From the NCBI GenBank assembly GCA_036927565.1, contig JAYESD010000005.1:94962301-95026300 (forward strand): a stretch of 64,000 nt of DNA, in the 5' to 3' direction. A model generated the notes under the pieces. It saw nothing but the letters and a program-made list of their open reading frames with translations. It did not search any database and was not told the DNA's origin. Numbering within the stretch: position 1 is the stretch's first letter; every line of letters starts with the position of its first letter. The position numbers and the translations under genes are program-made. Shown here one piece after another: positions 35,420 to 47,030 of the stretch. The DNA comes from Tuctoria greenei (Eukaryota; Streptophyta; Magnoliopsida; Poales; Poaceae).

Positions 35420-36946
35420 ATCCAACCTATGGGAACCTTGAGGTGTGGATGAGCGACATCGACAACACTCTCCTCAACCACACTCGTGGAACCCATGGAA
35501 GGCAATCCAACATCGACACTCGACCCTCAAATGTCAAAGCCATGCTGCAGAACAAGGTTAGGCCAACCTCATGGACTACATCCATCGTTGGGGTTTCAGG
35601 CCCTATCGCAGACCTTGAACAAGAAAAAGCTTGGGGGAGGGCCCCCACTTGAGATAACTTGTATCACACCCCTAGAATATTCATTTCTATTCACCCATCA
35701 TCCACCTTGCATATAAAAAAACTAAAAAAAAACTAAAAAAAAGTAAAGTAGAGTAGATTTCCTTTTAAAATAAAATAAAAGATGTGAGGTAAGAATGATT
35801 TGGAATTCACATAGATGAAATGATTAATAGTTGCTCTGTTTTAATTTTTCCTAAGTCCCTAGTTTACAACTTACTATTATCCAAAATATTGCTTTCATTG
35901 GCAAGAATTACTTTTGCCTTGATTTAGAAATTTTGGGTACCAAAAGCTTAATCCAATTCTAAGTTGTTGTGAGATATGATATAGTGATAGGGCTGCTATT
36001 CCTCGTTTGGAAGTGAAACATAAATTTCCGGAGAATTTCTAGAAAGATTTAAGTTACTCTCATTTGATTAGAAATACCTAACAAAGCCATATGATACATT
36101 ACATTGATAGACACTTATGCATATGCTATTTGTCTTCACATTGAGCTTTGTCAAACTAGTATAGACTTATGTGAGATTTCGTTCATCTCTTTTTGAATTC
36201 AGGACTTCACTTGCACATGCTATACTTCTACACTAGAAGTAAGCAAATTATCATTGTACCACCATTCCAAAATAAAAAGAGAAACTCCATACCATTCATG
36301 CTTAGTACTCTCTCCAAATTTATTAAAAGGGAGTAGAAGACATGACTACAATAAAATGAAAAAAAAGAGAAAAAAGTAGCCATGTTGCATCCCTACAAAA
36401 TAAGAGAGTCTACATAAATAGGAGTCATCTCAAACATCCACATCCACTTCCACTCCATCACACATGCACAAGTCCTGAATCAAATTGTTTTGAATTGATT
36501 TCTCCCAAGGCTTGCTTTTTTGACTTAGCAATATTATATGTTGCAAATATGGCTACTATATTCCCTACCAAGCTCCACATACAAGTCTTATTTAGTGGTA
36601 GGATGAGTGTAGGTAAAATGCCTTGGTGAGGAAATACTTCCACTACACAGAAAGGAGAGACCGAGAGAATCAAATTGAGGTACTTAAATTTGAGTGGAAT
36701 TTGATTTCTAGGGTATGTGTGCTCCATTTGTTGTTCTATCTTTCAACCAACAATGAATGGGAGATGGCATAAGCCCCATAATGACTTAAGATTGGTGAAG
36801 TACCATGTTAATTTTTGCAATACTAGGTAGAGTATTTTGTTGTGCGCATGGTACTTTTGAAAAGTAGAACATTGCAGCAACTCCTGATCATCAACTTAAA
36901 GTCTTGACTTTACTCGGGACGAGCAAAGGCTAAGCTTGGGCGAGTT
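35420..36946 (+). mobile_element. Non-coding interior of element A, right part, with polypurine tract
   Basis: Resumes element A after the CACTA insertion. It contains agcttgggggagggccccc at about 35629 and long A-rich stretches, and ends in ctaagcttgggcgagtt immediately before the LTR start, which I read as the polypurine tract. The segment 36490-36900 is recognisably related to 56300-56760, the corresponding end of element E, so A and E belong to related families. No coding frame. Confidence 0.75.
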
Positions 36947-38452
36947 TGTTGACGGCTGTGATATACCAATTTCACCGGTCGATATAACTCAATTATGTGA
37001 AGGAAATATCATTTCTTGCACACATCACCTTTCTATTTAACCTATTTCCACTTGTACTTGGAGAAATTGGTGCATGCAGGTATTTTATACAGAATTGAAG
37101 TGAAACAAGGAGATGGATCCTGCAAAATATCATCCCAGCCAATCAAGCGTCGATATGTCGCAGCACATGGATCAAATGGCCTATAAACAGAAGTATCTGA
37201 GGCCATCAAACGGTGTAGCACCAATATCAAGGGATGGGACCCACCATGCAGTGACGTGGAAAAAGCACACATGAAACGGTGCAATGAGCAGGTTGGCCAA
37301 CACCCCTAGTCGGCCTACTTGGTCCTGACACCAAACTCGGTCAGCTTTCACGTGTTGGCTCCTCCCAACTTGAAGAAGTCAGTGGTGACTGATTCACGCG
37401 CTTTTGGTGGCGGGAACCGACCCTACTCCACCTATAAATAGTACCCCTCACCCTTCACTTCAATGCACACCACTTGAGCACCATTCTATTGTATACACTA
37501 GTTCTTTTAGCCCTTAGTGGAGTTAGGCTATAGAGAGGAGAGCCTCTAGTCACAATCCAAGTTGGGAAAGGCATGACTCATATATCTTTTCTTAGATTTG
37601 TGACTTTATGCATAATAAAGATTTTATCTTTAGTCTTCTTTTATTCATATACTTGGATGAAACGTTTCTTGTTTGATTGTGAATTCCATGTATGTGGTGG
37701 GAGTAGTCTTTATGATTATGCCATATCACTCTTAATCTATTATCATAAACACTACAAACCCCCACTATAGTCTAATTAGTTATGATATGATCATGTTAAT
37801 ATGAATAACTTATGTTATGTATTAATATTGGTTCAATGATGATTAAGTTCATTGCCTTAGGATGGCTTGTGCCATGGCTCCTATATATGCTAGCATGATG
37901 CTGGGGTAGTTAAGTTGCGTTGAATATCTCGTAGACCCACAAATTGAAGAGGTAGGCAGTAGGCGGTGACAGCCCTATCTATCATTTGTAATCCTCCACG
38001 TTCGGCTATGCCACAGGCTCTTGGCGGGAGTCGTCCTAGTATTGCCAGGGGTAAACCCGTGCCCGATGTGTTGAACAACTTAGCATAAGTATTCACTATT
38101 GACATGCTCATTAGTATCTAACCTAGTCTATGTATATGTATATTAGAAGCATTGTAGTAGCAACTCCCTAACTCTTAGTCTAATCTCTGTTAGGACTCGT
38201 TTACCCTTTAGAATGGATTGCTTAGGTGTGTGTCACACTACCCATATTATCAACTTACCCCTGTCCTTATAATTGATTTGTATCCTATAGCTTGATTATA
38301 AGAATAGTGTTTATTTTACTCCATTGCCTTTTTGTGGGATAAATACGATACTCTTGGGAATACTCTTGGATGAAATGCTACATGACAATTTTTGTGTGCT
38401 TGCGGACCTCTTTTCTTGTAAGAGATGATCTGGACTTTAGTAGCCGTCAACA
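36947..38452 (+). mobile_element. 3' LTR of retroelement A
   Basis: Starts TGTTGACGGCT and ends AGCCGTCAACA, an 11-bp perfect terminal inverted repeat. The second half is the copy of 4147-4910. The neighbouring bases to the right (from 38453) are the interior of an LTR of element B, so A inserted into B. Length 1506 bp. Confidence 0.92.
37433..37440 (+). promoter_or_regulatory. TATA box of the element A LTR
   Basis: The word ctataaatag is preceded by GC-rich sequence and followed after about 30 bp by cttcaatgcacacca, a layout typical of LTR promoters. The equivalent region of the 5' LTR is outside the window. Confidence 0.55.
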
Positions 38453-40916
38453 AAGGGAATAACAAGAGTGAGCACATGTCACCGTCAGCAAGTGTGGGAA
38501 GGTATGACATGTAGCTTAAACAAGGAATGATAATAAATAATGGCTATTTGCATAAAAGTACATTCACAACAGTTGAAAATACAATAATATGATCATTATG
38601 TGAGGTCAATCCCTTAAACCCTAATATAATTAATTTCATATCCAATACCATAATTCCAACATAAATAACCAAAACCATCAATAATATGTCATATTCAACT
38701 CATAACTGCCCATTCGACTCAATACTACCATTTTCATGTTCCAAGCCCAATTACTGTAACAATATCGATTCCAATTCAAATACAGCCATTAAACCAAGTT
38801 CAAGGTCCATAACTCTAATCATGTGAGGGTCCAAGTCGCTCATAACTGGGAGCATGGCTATCATGATAGTTTTTTTTACACCCTGCAGAGGTTGTACCAC
38901 TTTACCCACAAGTTCGTGATTTCATCACCTTTCAATGACTATGGAACCTCTATGATGCCGTCTCACACTTCCATAGGTGTGCGTCCAAGAGATCACAAAA
39001 TAGCCTTTACAAAGTGATTACTAGCATCTTGGGACCCCACTGAGGTTTCACTGGTGGTGATGTATCCAACTGAGCACACCCATCCATGGGACCCCTCTTG
39101 CGCCATTCGGATCCCAGGGTAGTCCCACCATAACTACAAACCCAACCGAGTACCCCTTCCCCGAGCTTTCCTAATGATCCGAATAGTACTGGCAATACAC
39201 TAATTAGTCAGCTAAGCCACACCTATACATGGCCCTGTGGTGGTCGCTCCATGAACTGGTCCTTAGATCTAAAGCAAGCAAAACCACCAAAATAGTCCAG
39301 CACATTCCATATAATCGGCTTGCTTAGATCCATAGGTACTATGTTGCTAAAGAGTCATTATTATCAATTCCCATCATTCATGTGTTCAATAGTTCATAAT
39401 TATGCAATATGATGGTTTCCCAGACCCAATTGAATATAGCAAAGCAAAAAGGTAAAACACACTTTCCGACTCTCTACATTGTGTTTAAGCGACAAGCGTG
39501 GTCATACAAGGCTAGTAAACTCCTATGAATGGGTTTCCCATCAATTTGACACAGGCATGCAATTTTGCACACAAAACCTTTAAAAATTGGATCAAAATGA
39601 TCAAGGACACTTCCCTTGCTCCTAAGTTTAGATTAGAACGAAAGATTCAAAGTTCTGGTTCTGCAGGTCCTCGAAAGCACTCTCTACAGTGATACTTTCT
39701 ATTCCGCCCGACAAACATGTGAAACAGACATTACAATGAAATATTGATCAAATATTACTCAATATGCCATGATATACATGATTGGTGCAATTGTGAGGAA
39801 AACCTTGTTAATGAGTTGCCATTAATGTTTACTAACCAGTTAAAATGGATTTTAACAAGTTTGAACAAGTTTCGTGTTTATTTGAGTCAAATTGGAATTA
39901 ATTTGACAACAACACATTGCAAGGGTTGGATAAGTCCGATCTCAGGGCCGAACTAGTCCGCCCTGTCTAAAACTGCAAATTAGGGGTTTTCTGGACAGCA
40001 AGAATTCGGGTTAAACTCACGTGGAAAATTGGATGTAGAGGGTATACCGTGAGTTTAGAGCTCCGAGGGTCGAGAATTGGGTGCAAAACATGAATCTCGA
40101 TGCTAGGGTTGATAATGAGGTGTTGAGGACGATTTGGCGATGAAGCATGTAGATGTCGAAAAGTTGACGAAGATCGAGCTTGCTTGATCCTCCTCCTTCT
40201 TCTCCTCCTTCTCCTTGCTGCTGGCTCTTCTCTTGATGACGGCGCAGGGCGAAAAGATGGCAGCGAGGGTTTTCAACGTGTGGGGGGTGTGGGGTATTGA
40301 GTTGCTTAAATAGGGTGGAGTGGTAGGGTTTTGAGTTGGATTTGGAGTAGAATTCGGTAGAGAACAAATAGGGGCCATGGTGGGATCCAATTGGGCTCCT
40401 ATTGGTTTGGCCCCAAGTTCTTGGGCCCAATTAAGGCAGTTACCCAATAACTTAACGTGGAAGAAAATAGAATCTGAGTTGGACTCTGAAGACAGGACTA
40501 GTCCCCAAGGTGGCCGAACAACTCCTTTATGGAACATAAGAGATTTCAGACAAGTCTGGTCATAAAGGTCGGACAAGTCCGGCATTGGCTGGAAAAACTG
40601 GTCCGAATAAAAAAATGGCAATATCGGATTAGTCCGCTCGGAAAGACGGACAGTCTAGACAACATCAGAAACTCAATCGTACTAGTCCATGTAGTGTGCT
40701 GGACAAGTTCGGAGTTCTGAAGAACTGAACTTTCTGAAGTAGAAGAGGGACACCAGACTAGTCCGGGGTGGAGGCCGGACAAGTCCACTCCACGACAGGA
40801 TTAAATTACTGATTGCTGTAAATTCATTTTTATCATGTTCCTTTTTAGGTTGCTAAATGTTAAACATGTATGAGGATGCATGCAATGCATTATGCATGAA
40901 AATGAGAGTGTTACAA
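38453..40916 (-). mobile_element. 3' LTR of element B, interrupted by element A
   Basis: Collinear with 47343-49808 and read on the minus strand. The inner edge is TGTAACACTC (complement of 40916 leftwards), directly after a purine tract. The missing last 310 bp or so must lie on the other side of element A, left of the window. It contains degenerate CGGACTAGTCCG-type words near 39950, 40496, 40625 and 40755. Short frames here are repeated non-coding LTR sequence. Confidence 0.9.
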
Positions 40917-40932
40917 ACCTACCCCTCTTAAA
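40917..40932 (-). promoter_or_regulatory. Polypurine tract of element B
   Basis: The minus strand reads aagaggggtaggtt just before the 3' LTR start, the expected primer region for plus-strand DNA synthesis in an LTR element. Confidence 0.75.
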
Positions 40933-40939
40933 ATGAATC

Positions 40940-42300
40940 TCGCCCTCGAGATTCAACATAGAACGAAAAAGATAGGGAAATTCTCTCTTGAGATCCTCAT
41001 TCCTACTCCCAGGTTGCTTCTAACTCTGTATGATGCTTCCATTACCCTCTCATTGGTTTCCAAAATTTTGACAGGTTGCTCAGTATAGGTCAAATCTTCC
41101 TCAAGCTCCAATTATTCCATTGATATTTGCTTTTTCAGTACCCTCAAGCACTTTTTGAGTTGAGAAACATGAAACTAATATTGGAAAGATGTGCTGGCAT
41201 CTCCAACTTATATGCTACATCTCCACGTTTGTCCAAAATCTTGAATGGTCAATATAGCGAGGTGCCAACTTGGCTTTGATGTTAAATCGCTCGTGACCTC
41301 GCATGGGTGACACTTTGAGATATACAAAATCTCCCACTTCAAAAGTTAGGTTTCTTCGCCTATTATCTGCATAGCCTTTTTGTTTTGACTGAGCAGCCCT
41401 CAAATTCTCGCTGATTGTCTGAACTTGCTTTTCAGCATCCTGTATTACATGAGGTCCGAATACTTTAGTTTCTCCTATCTCATTCGAAAACAAGGGTGTT
41501 CTACACCTTCTCCTATACAACGCTTCATATGGCGACATTTTTGAACTTGCTTGATAATGTTGTTGTAGGAGAATTTTGCATATGGCAGACTTTTGTCCCA
41601 ACTTCCTCCATACTTTAGCACAGAAGCTCTTAACATGTCTTCCAATATTTGATTTGTTCACTCAGTTTGTCCATCCGTTTGAGGGTGACACGCAGAACTA
41701 AAATTCAATTGAGTTCCCATCAATTCCTGCAGCTTTTGCAAGAACGTTGAGGTAAATTGAGAATGTCTATCGGACACTATTTTCTTTGGCACTCCGTGTA
41801 AACACAATATTCTCCCCATATACAATTCTGCCAACTTTGCTCCATTATAAGTAGTCTTGACAGAAATGAAATGCGCCGATTTCGTCAACCGATCCACAAT
41901 AACCCATATGGAATCATATCCCGCTGAAGTGTGAGGCAACCCAACTACGAAATCCGTACCAACCTCTTCCCATTTCGATTCTGAAATTTCCAATTGCTGC
42001 AAGAATCCAGCTAGCCATTGATCTTTAACTTTGACTCATTGGCATACATCACATAATGCAACATAGTCAGCTATGTCCCTTTTCATGCCATCCCACTAGT
42101 AGCATGTCTTTAGGTCCTTATACATCTTCGTACAGCTGGGATGGATGGAGTAAAGTGATTCTTGTGCCTCCTTTAATATAGCCTGTCGAAGACGCTTCTC
42201 ATTGAGCACAACAATCCATTTCCCAAGCCATAGAGTGCTATGTTCATCTTCATCAAATTGAATTATCTCCCTTGGGTCCTTTCCTTGATTTCCTTATCAT
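40940..42300 (-). pseudogene. Element B integrase with partial chromodomain
   Basis: Minus strand. At 42002-41658 the integrase core reads GTDFVVGLPHTSAGYDSIWV, then KSAHFISVKT, HGVPKKIVSDR and HPQTDGQTE, keeping the expected D, D and E positions. 41661-41215 continues with SPYEALYRRRCRTPLF and VGDFVYLKVSPMRG. Beyond, about 41100-40980, a frame with LTYTEQPVKILETNERV and ISRENFPIFF resembles the Tekay-type chromodomain with its middle missing. At least two frameshifts separate these parts. Integrase inserts the cDNA; the chromodomain is thought to guide it to heterochromatin. Confidence 0.85.
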
Positions 42301-42310
42301 TCGTTTGACC

Positions 42311-43902
42311 TTATCGAATTTCTTGTTCCAAGGTCAGATTTACTTCCATTGCTCCCATCTCATTACCGAATCCAAGATGTATCCACTCAAACTCCTTGCG
42401 TAGCTCGGATGGCAACACCCTAACGTTGAGCTGGTGGCTTGCTCCCTTTCGACTCAAAGCATCAACCACTATGTTGGCTTTTCCTGGATGATAATTGATT
42501 AACACATCATGATCCTTAATGAGATCCGACCATCATCGTTGCCTCAAATTCAGATCCATTTGCGTGAATATGTACCTGAGACTCTTATGATCCGTATAAA
42601 TCTAGCATCTATGGCCAAGAACGTAATGTCTCCAAATCTTCAACGCATGCACTACGGCTGCAAGTTCGAGATCATGCGTAGGATAATTCTTCTCATGTTT
42701 TTTCAATTGCTTGGATGCATAAGCTACTACTCGGCCTTCTTGCATCAAGACAAAACCAAGTCCTTTCCTTGAAGCAACACAATAGATATAAAAAATCTTG
42801 CTTACGTCTGGCAACATTAACACTAATGCGGTGGTCAATATCTTATTTAACTCCTCGAAGTTGTATTGACAAGCTTGAGTCCACTTGAAGGGCTTCTCTT
42901 TCATTAATAGTTTAGTCATGGACTTCACTATCTTGGAAAAGTCCTTGATGAACCAATGGTAATATCCAACCATTCCAAGAAAACTCCTTATTTCCTTCAT
43001 ATTATGCGACGGTTCCCACTTTAGCACATCTCAAACCTTTCTTGGGTCAACCGACACTCCTCCTCCAGAGATGACATGGCCTAGGAACAATATCTCCCTC
43101 AACCAAAATTGGCACTTGTTAAACTTGGCATACAACTGGTGCTCTAGCAATTTCTACAATGTCAACCTTAAATGCTCTTCGTGCTCCTCTTCACTTTTTG
43201 ATACACCACAATATCATCTATGAACACTACCACAAACTTGTCCAAATAATCCATGAAAACCTTATTCATGAGATACATGAAGTATGCAGGTGCATTAGTC
43301 AATCCATATGACATGACCGTGTACTCATAGGATCCATACCGTGTCCTGAAAGCTGTTTTGGGTATGTGTAATGGTCTAATCTTCATTTAGAAATATTCTG
43401 AGCGAAAATCAATCTTAGAGAATATCTTGGCTCCCTTCATTTGGTCGAACAGATCCTATATGCGGAGCAGCGTGTACTTATTCTTAATTGTCACCTCATT
43501 GAGAGACCGGTAATCCACACACATTCTTTGGGATCCATCCATCTTATCTACAAAAAGCGCTGGGGCTACACATAGTGATGAGCTTGGGCATATAAAACCC
43601 TTCTCTAATTGCTCTTGAATCTGCTTCTTGAGCTCTGCTAATTCCTTAGGAGACATCCTATATGGCCTCATGGCTATAGGTGCATTTCTAGGTATTAAAT
43701 CAATGACGAACTCGATGTCATGATCAGGTAGCATACCTGAAAATTCCTCAGGAAACACTTCTGGGTACTCATGAACAACCAGAATTTCCTCCAAAGTTAC
43801 TCCTTCTGCATGATTTACGATTGCCTTCTCGGTTGTTGGCTGAACTGCCTTGAATTCTATACTAACTCCTTCGTTGTCAATAGCACAGTCCGAGTGGCAC
43901 AC
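42311..43902 (-). pseudogene. Element B reverse transcriptase and RNase H
   Basis: 43902-43456 reads [38 protein letters not shown] and MCVDYRSLN. 43386-43168 holds the RT active-site word [11 protein letters not shown]. 43027-42602 covers the end of RT and RNase H ([20 protein letters not shown], where the first Asp of the usual DAS is Val). 42505-42311 ends with VDALSRKG. Several frameshifts and stops are present (frame changes near 43140 and 43450), so it is non-functional. Confidence 0.87.
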
Positions 43903-45407
43903 TTAATCACTCTGTTATGCTTCCTTAGCCAATCCATTCCAAGTATAATGTCCAAGCTTATGAATTCAGGACTATAAGGTTCGCGAGAAAATCTACCACC
44001 CTTATGGAAATAATTACTTTGACATACTATAGTTGTCCTCATCTCCCATCCTTGATATTTAACCCACAAGGTATACTTCAGGTATGATATAGTCATGCTA
44101 TGCTTTGCAACATACTTTGATGAGATGAATGAATGGGATGCTCCAAAATCAAATAATATAGTAGCAGGATTGGAGTTTGCGAGAAACATACGAATCACAA
44201 CATATTCAGCTTGCCGAGCCTCTTATGCAGATACATGGTTCACCTTGCCACTAGTGAAATTTTGTGGTCCTCAGTTGCCTCGAGTTGTCCCTCCATTGCG
44301 CCTAGGATTCTGCCTTGGAGCATTGTTCATATGTCCTTGACCTGATTTTGGGCATTGATTTGCAAAATGTCCCACTTGACCACAGGTAAAGCAAGTTTTT
44401 GCACCAGTGGTGCCAGAGAAATTAGGGCGAGGCTAATTTTGAGCATTAGCAGTCATATTTGGACGCGGCGCGGGTTGCATAGGTAAGCGAGGTTCTTGCT
44501 TGGAAGGGCGTTGCTGCATTGGCTGTTGTGGTCGCGGTGGATAAGCAGAGCGTTATGCATTAGCAGACGGGTTGTAATATAGTGCAGCAGGCTGTGCATA
44601 GCGAGTGTGGGCATTGCTTCCTTGCGGCTGTCCATGATATGGAATTTTCCTCTTGTTATCTTGCTCCATATTAAGAACCTTTTTCTCAACCACAATGGCC
44701 TTGTCAACAAGCTTCTGGAAGTTAGCATAATCAGTGTTCAGCAACTGGACTTGAATTTCATTGTTGAGACCCCTCGTAAGTAGGTATTGCTTTCTACTGT
44801 CAGTACTGATGTCTTATGGAGCATATCTAGACAGTTGAGTGAATTTGTTGAGATACACACTCACACTCATCCTTCCTTGCCCGAGGATTTCATATTCATG
44901 TCTTCTCGGTATCATGACTCCCTCAGGTACATAGTGAGAGCAATACTTCTCCTTAAATTCAGCCCAACTGATTCTCTCTTGATTAGCATGGGCATTGCAA
45001 AGGGCTTCCCACCAATCTACAGCAGCTTCAACCAACTGGTGTGAGGCAAAAAGAACCTTCTCCTGGTCAATGCACTGGACAAAGGAAAGTTTCTTCTCAA
45101 CAGATTGTAGCCAATCATCAGCCTCCATAGGATCATTGGCTTGAGCAAAGGTAGGCGGTCTGGTCCTCATGAACTCTCCCAAATGGTTGTGGTGTGGCAG
45201 GGGTGGTGGTGGTGGATGCATGTAGGGCTGGTTGTTGTAATTAGCTTGCAGCTGTCCCAAGGTTTGCATCATGTTCTGCATGAGCTGGTTTTGCATGGCT
45301 ATGAGGCACTCCTTGTTGCCGGCTTCCAGTCCAAGGTTGGCATTCTCGAGAACCTTGTTGTTCTCATCCTCCCCATTGGCATTCTATTGGTTAGGGGTCC
45401 TCGGCAT
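43857..45407 (-). pseudogene. Element B gag and protease
   Basis: One frame with scattered stops from ATG at 45407 (MPRTPNQ, stop at about 45386). The gag core is at 45296-44814: RTRPPTFAQANDPMEADDWL, then DWWEALCNAHANQERISWAE. After a stop the frame continues through GLNNEIQVQLL and a zinc knuckle of CCHC spacing at about 44395 (CFTCGQVGHFANQC). At 44198 it reaches the protease, with LFDFGASHSF where DTG or DSG is usual. Gag packages RNA; the protease cuts the polyprotein. Gag and protease share a frame, as in chromoviruses. Confidence 0.85.
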
Positions 45408-45692
45408 CTGTTGGTGAAATAATAGTAGAGACGAAAGAATTTAGAACTTGAAAAGAAACGCCCCAAATTATATGCATCAAGGTGTATGTAACTAAACAAC
45501 TCTCTTATTGATACTAAAAACCCTATTTGAGGATGTGGACAAGCATCCCACAACTCTCTATTATGTGCGGATGTGGACAAAACGCTAAGTGTCCCACAAC
45601 TCGCACCAAGCACACAAGCACAAGCACACACCATGAAAATTCAGCACACCACACTAAATATAACTATTACGATCTAAACGCTTCTCTAACTT

Positions 45693-46745
45693 CTAGGCAA
45701 AAGACCAGACATAATTGTGTGAGTTGTGGCTGTCCTGGTCGTGAGGCGGCGTAGACGATGGCGGCGGCGAGTCATACATGGGTGCACGCCAAGGTGAGTT
45801 GGTCGTCCATGTATGCGCTGGAGAGGTTGCTACACCATTGACCTCCACAGTGGCACGGACTTCCTCTCGCTTTTCCAGGATGAACAATTTCTTACGGAGG
45901 TAGCAGATCTCTTCCATGGCATCAAGATAGCGATTTCCCAAATTCACCAATACTTTTTGAGATCTGTCAATGACACAAGAACTAGTTTGAGCTCCTTCTT
46001 GTGGTCTTAAGATTTCCCTTGTTCCATTCCTGCAATGCGGGTGCAACGCAAAACTAGTACCTCCAATCTGCTCTTGATAGATGTGGAACAATATAGTGAG
46101 TGCTTCCCAAGCAACATCATAAATAGCTTGCTCCATGGTGGATCTCCATGTGGACGCAAAGTTTCGGGTGATCACCTCATCTTTAGCAAGAATAGTAACT
46201 TGAGCCCTCCATTCTTCATGTCCGTGGCGAGGAATCCTCTTAACATAGTATTTTGGGTGCATTTTGCATAAATCAAGGAACTCCTTCAATTGCTTAGCTG
46301 CAAATCCTCCATCAGTGCCGTCGGAATGGAATGCTTGGGCGAAACAAAAAATTGTGTATTTGTCCTCCTTCCTGGCTTCACTAGGCTGTGATGCACTCCT
46401 TTGGGCTTCGGGTACCTCTTCTAGGGCTGCGAGTTCATCCTCTTGTTGTTTCTACTCCCGAGGTTCCTCCTCCTCATGTGCCTCATCTTTACCCTCCTTA
46501 TGTGTTTCATCTTCCTCCTCCTCATCATCATAGAATTCCACCTCCTCAGGATCTTCCTTCTTTTCATCATCATAGAATTCCACCTCCTTAGGATCTTCCT
46601 CCATCGTGTTGGAGTGTTCATGCTCAACTTCCTTTGCGGGAGAACTCACTTCTTACTCCTCTTGGGTTAGTTTGTGAGGCCTAAGCTTGCTTCCAAGGGG
46701 CGGCAAAGGAGCTCTCTTGCGGGCTGTCATTTTCGTGTGATCCAT
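45693..46745 (-). pseudogene. Extra ORF of element B between 5' LTR and gag
   Basis: From ATG at 46745 one frame runs about 350 codons with only two stops (near 46651 and 46452). It has a basic start (MTARKRAPLPPLGSKLRPHK), a very acidic middle with a duplicated phrase DPEEVEFYDD (46640-46480), then KEFLDLCKMHPKYYVKRI, a Trp-containing region and a His/Pro-rich end. I recognise no enzymatic domain. Additional ORFs upstream of gag are known in some rice gypsy families, and I infer this is such an ORF. The well-kept frame suggests it was once under selection. The related element F lacks it. Confidence 0.65.
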
Positions 46746-47014
46746 CTATAAGAAAACATGAGAATATTAGAGGAAAATGTAAATATCAGTTCTTAAATTG
46801 CAGCAGCCATAAATTAAGTTGGGAGGATGTGCATTTGCCCAATAAGAGGGAAAAGTGGCAAAAATTGCAGCAGCAGCGAAAGCACAAATTTTCCCACATT
46901 ATATAGCTAGTGGAAGGCAAAATAATGCAAAATAGACAAATTTCTAATAGGGAAGAAGTCCTAAGGGATTTGTGGTGTCCATTCTACCTAGGCATGCATC
47001 CTACGGTCAAACTC

Positions 47015-47027
47015 GGCTCTGATACCA
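47015..47027 (-). promoter_or_regulatory. Primer binding site of element B (initiator Met tRNA)
   Basis: The minus strand reads TGGTATCAGAGCC three bases after the 5' LTR end, the standard complement to the 3' end of initiator methionine tRNA in Tekay/Del-type elements. Confidence 0.92.
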
Positions 47028-47030
47028 ATT

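Noticed and set aside
40017..40430. 137-codon and 172-codon minus frames, with similar ones at 49098-49469 and 52361-52726
   Set aside because: They recur in each LTR of B and C, cover the LTR promoter region, and differ in frame and stops between copies.
46264..46670. Plus-strand Ser/Leu-rich frames
   Set aside because: Mirror readings of the acidic minus-strand ORF of element B.
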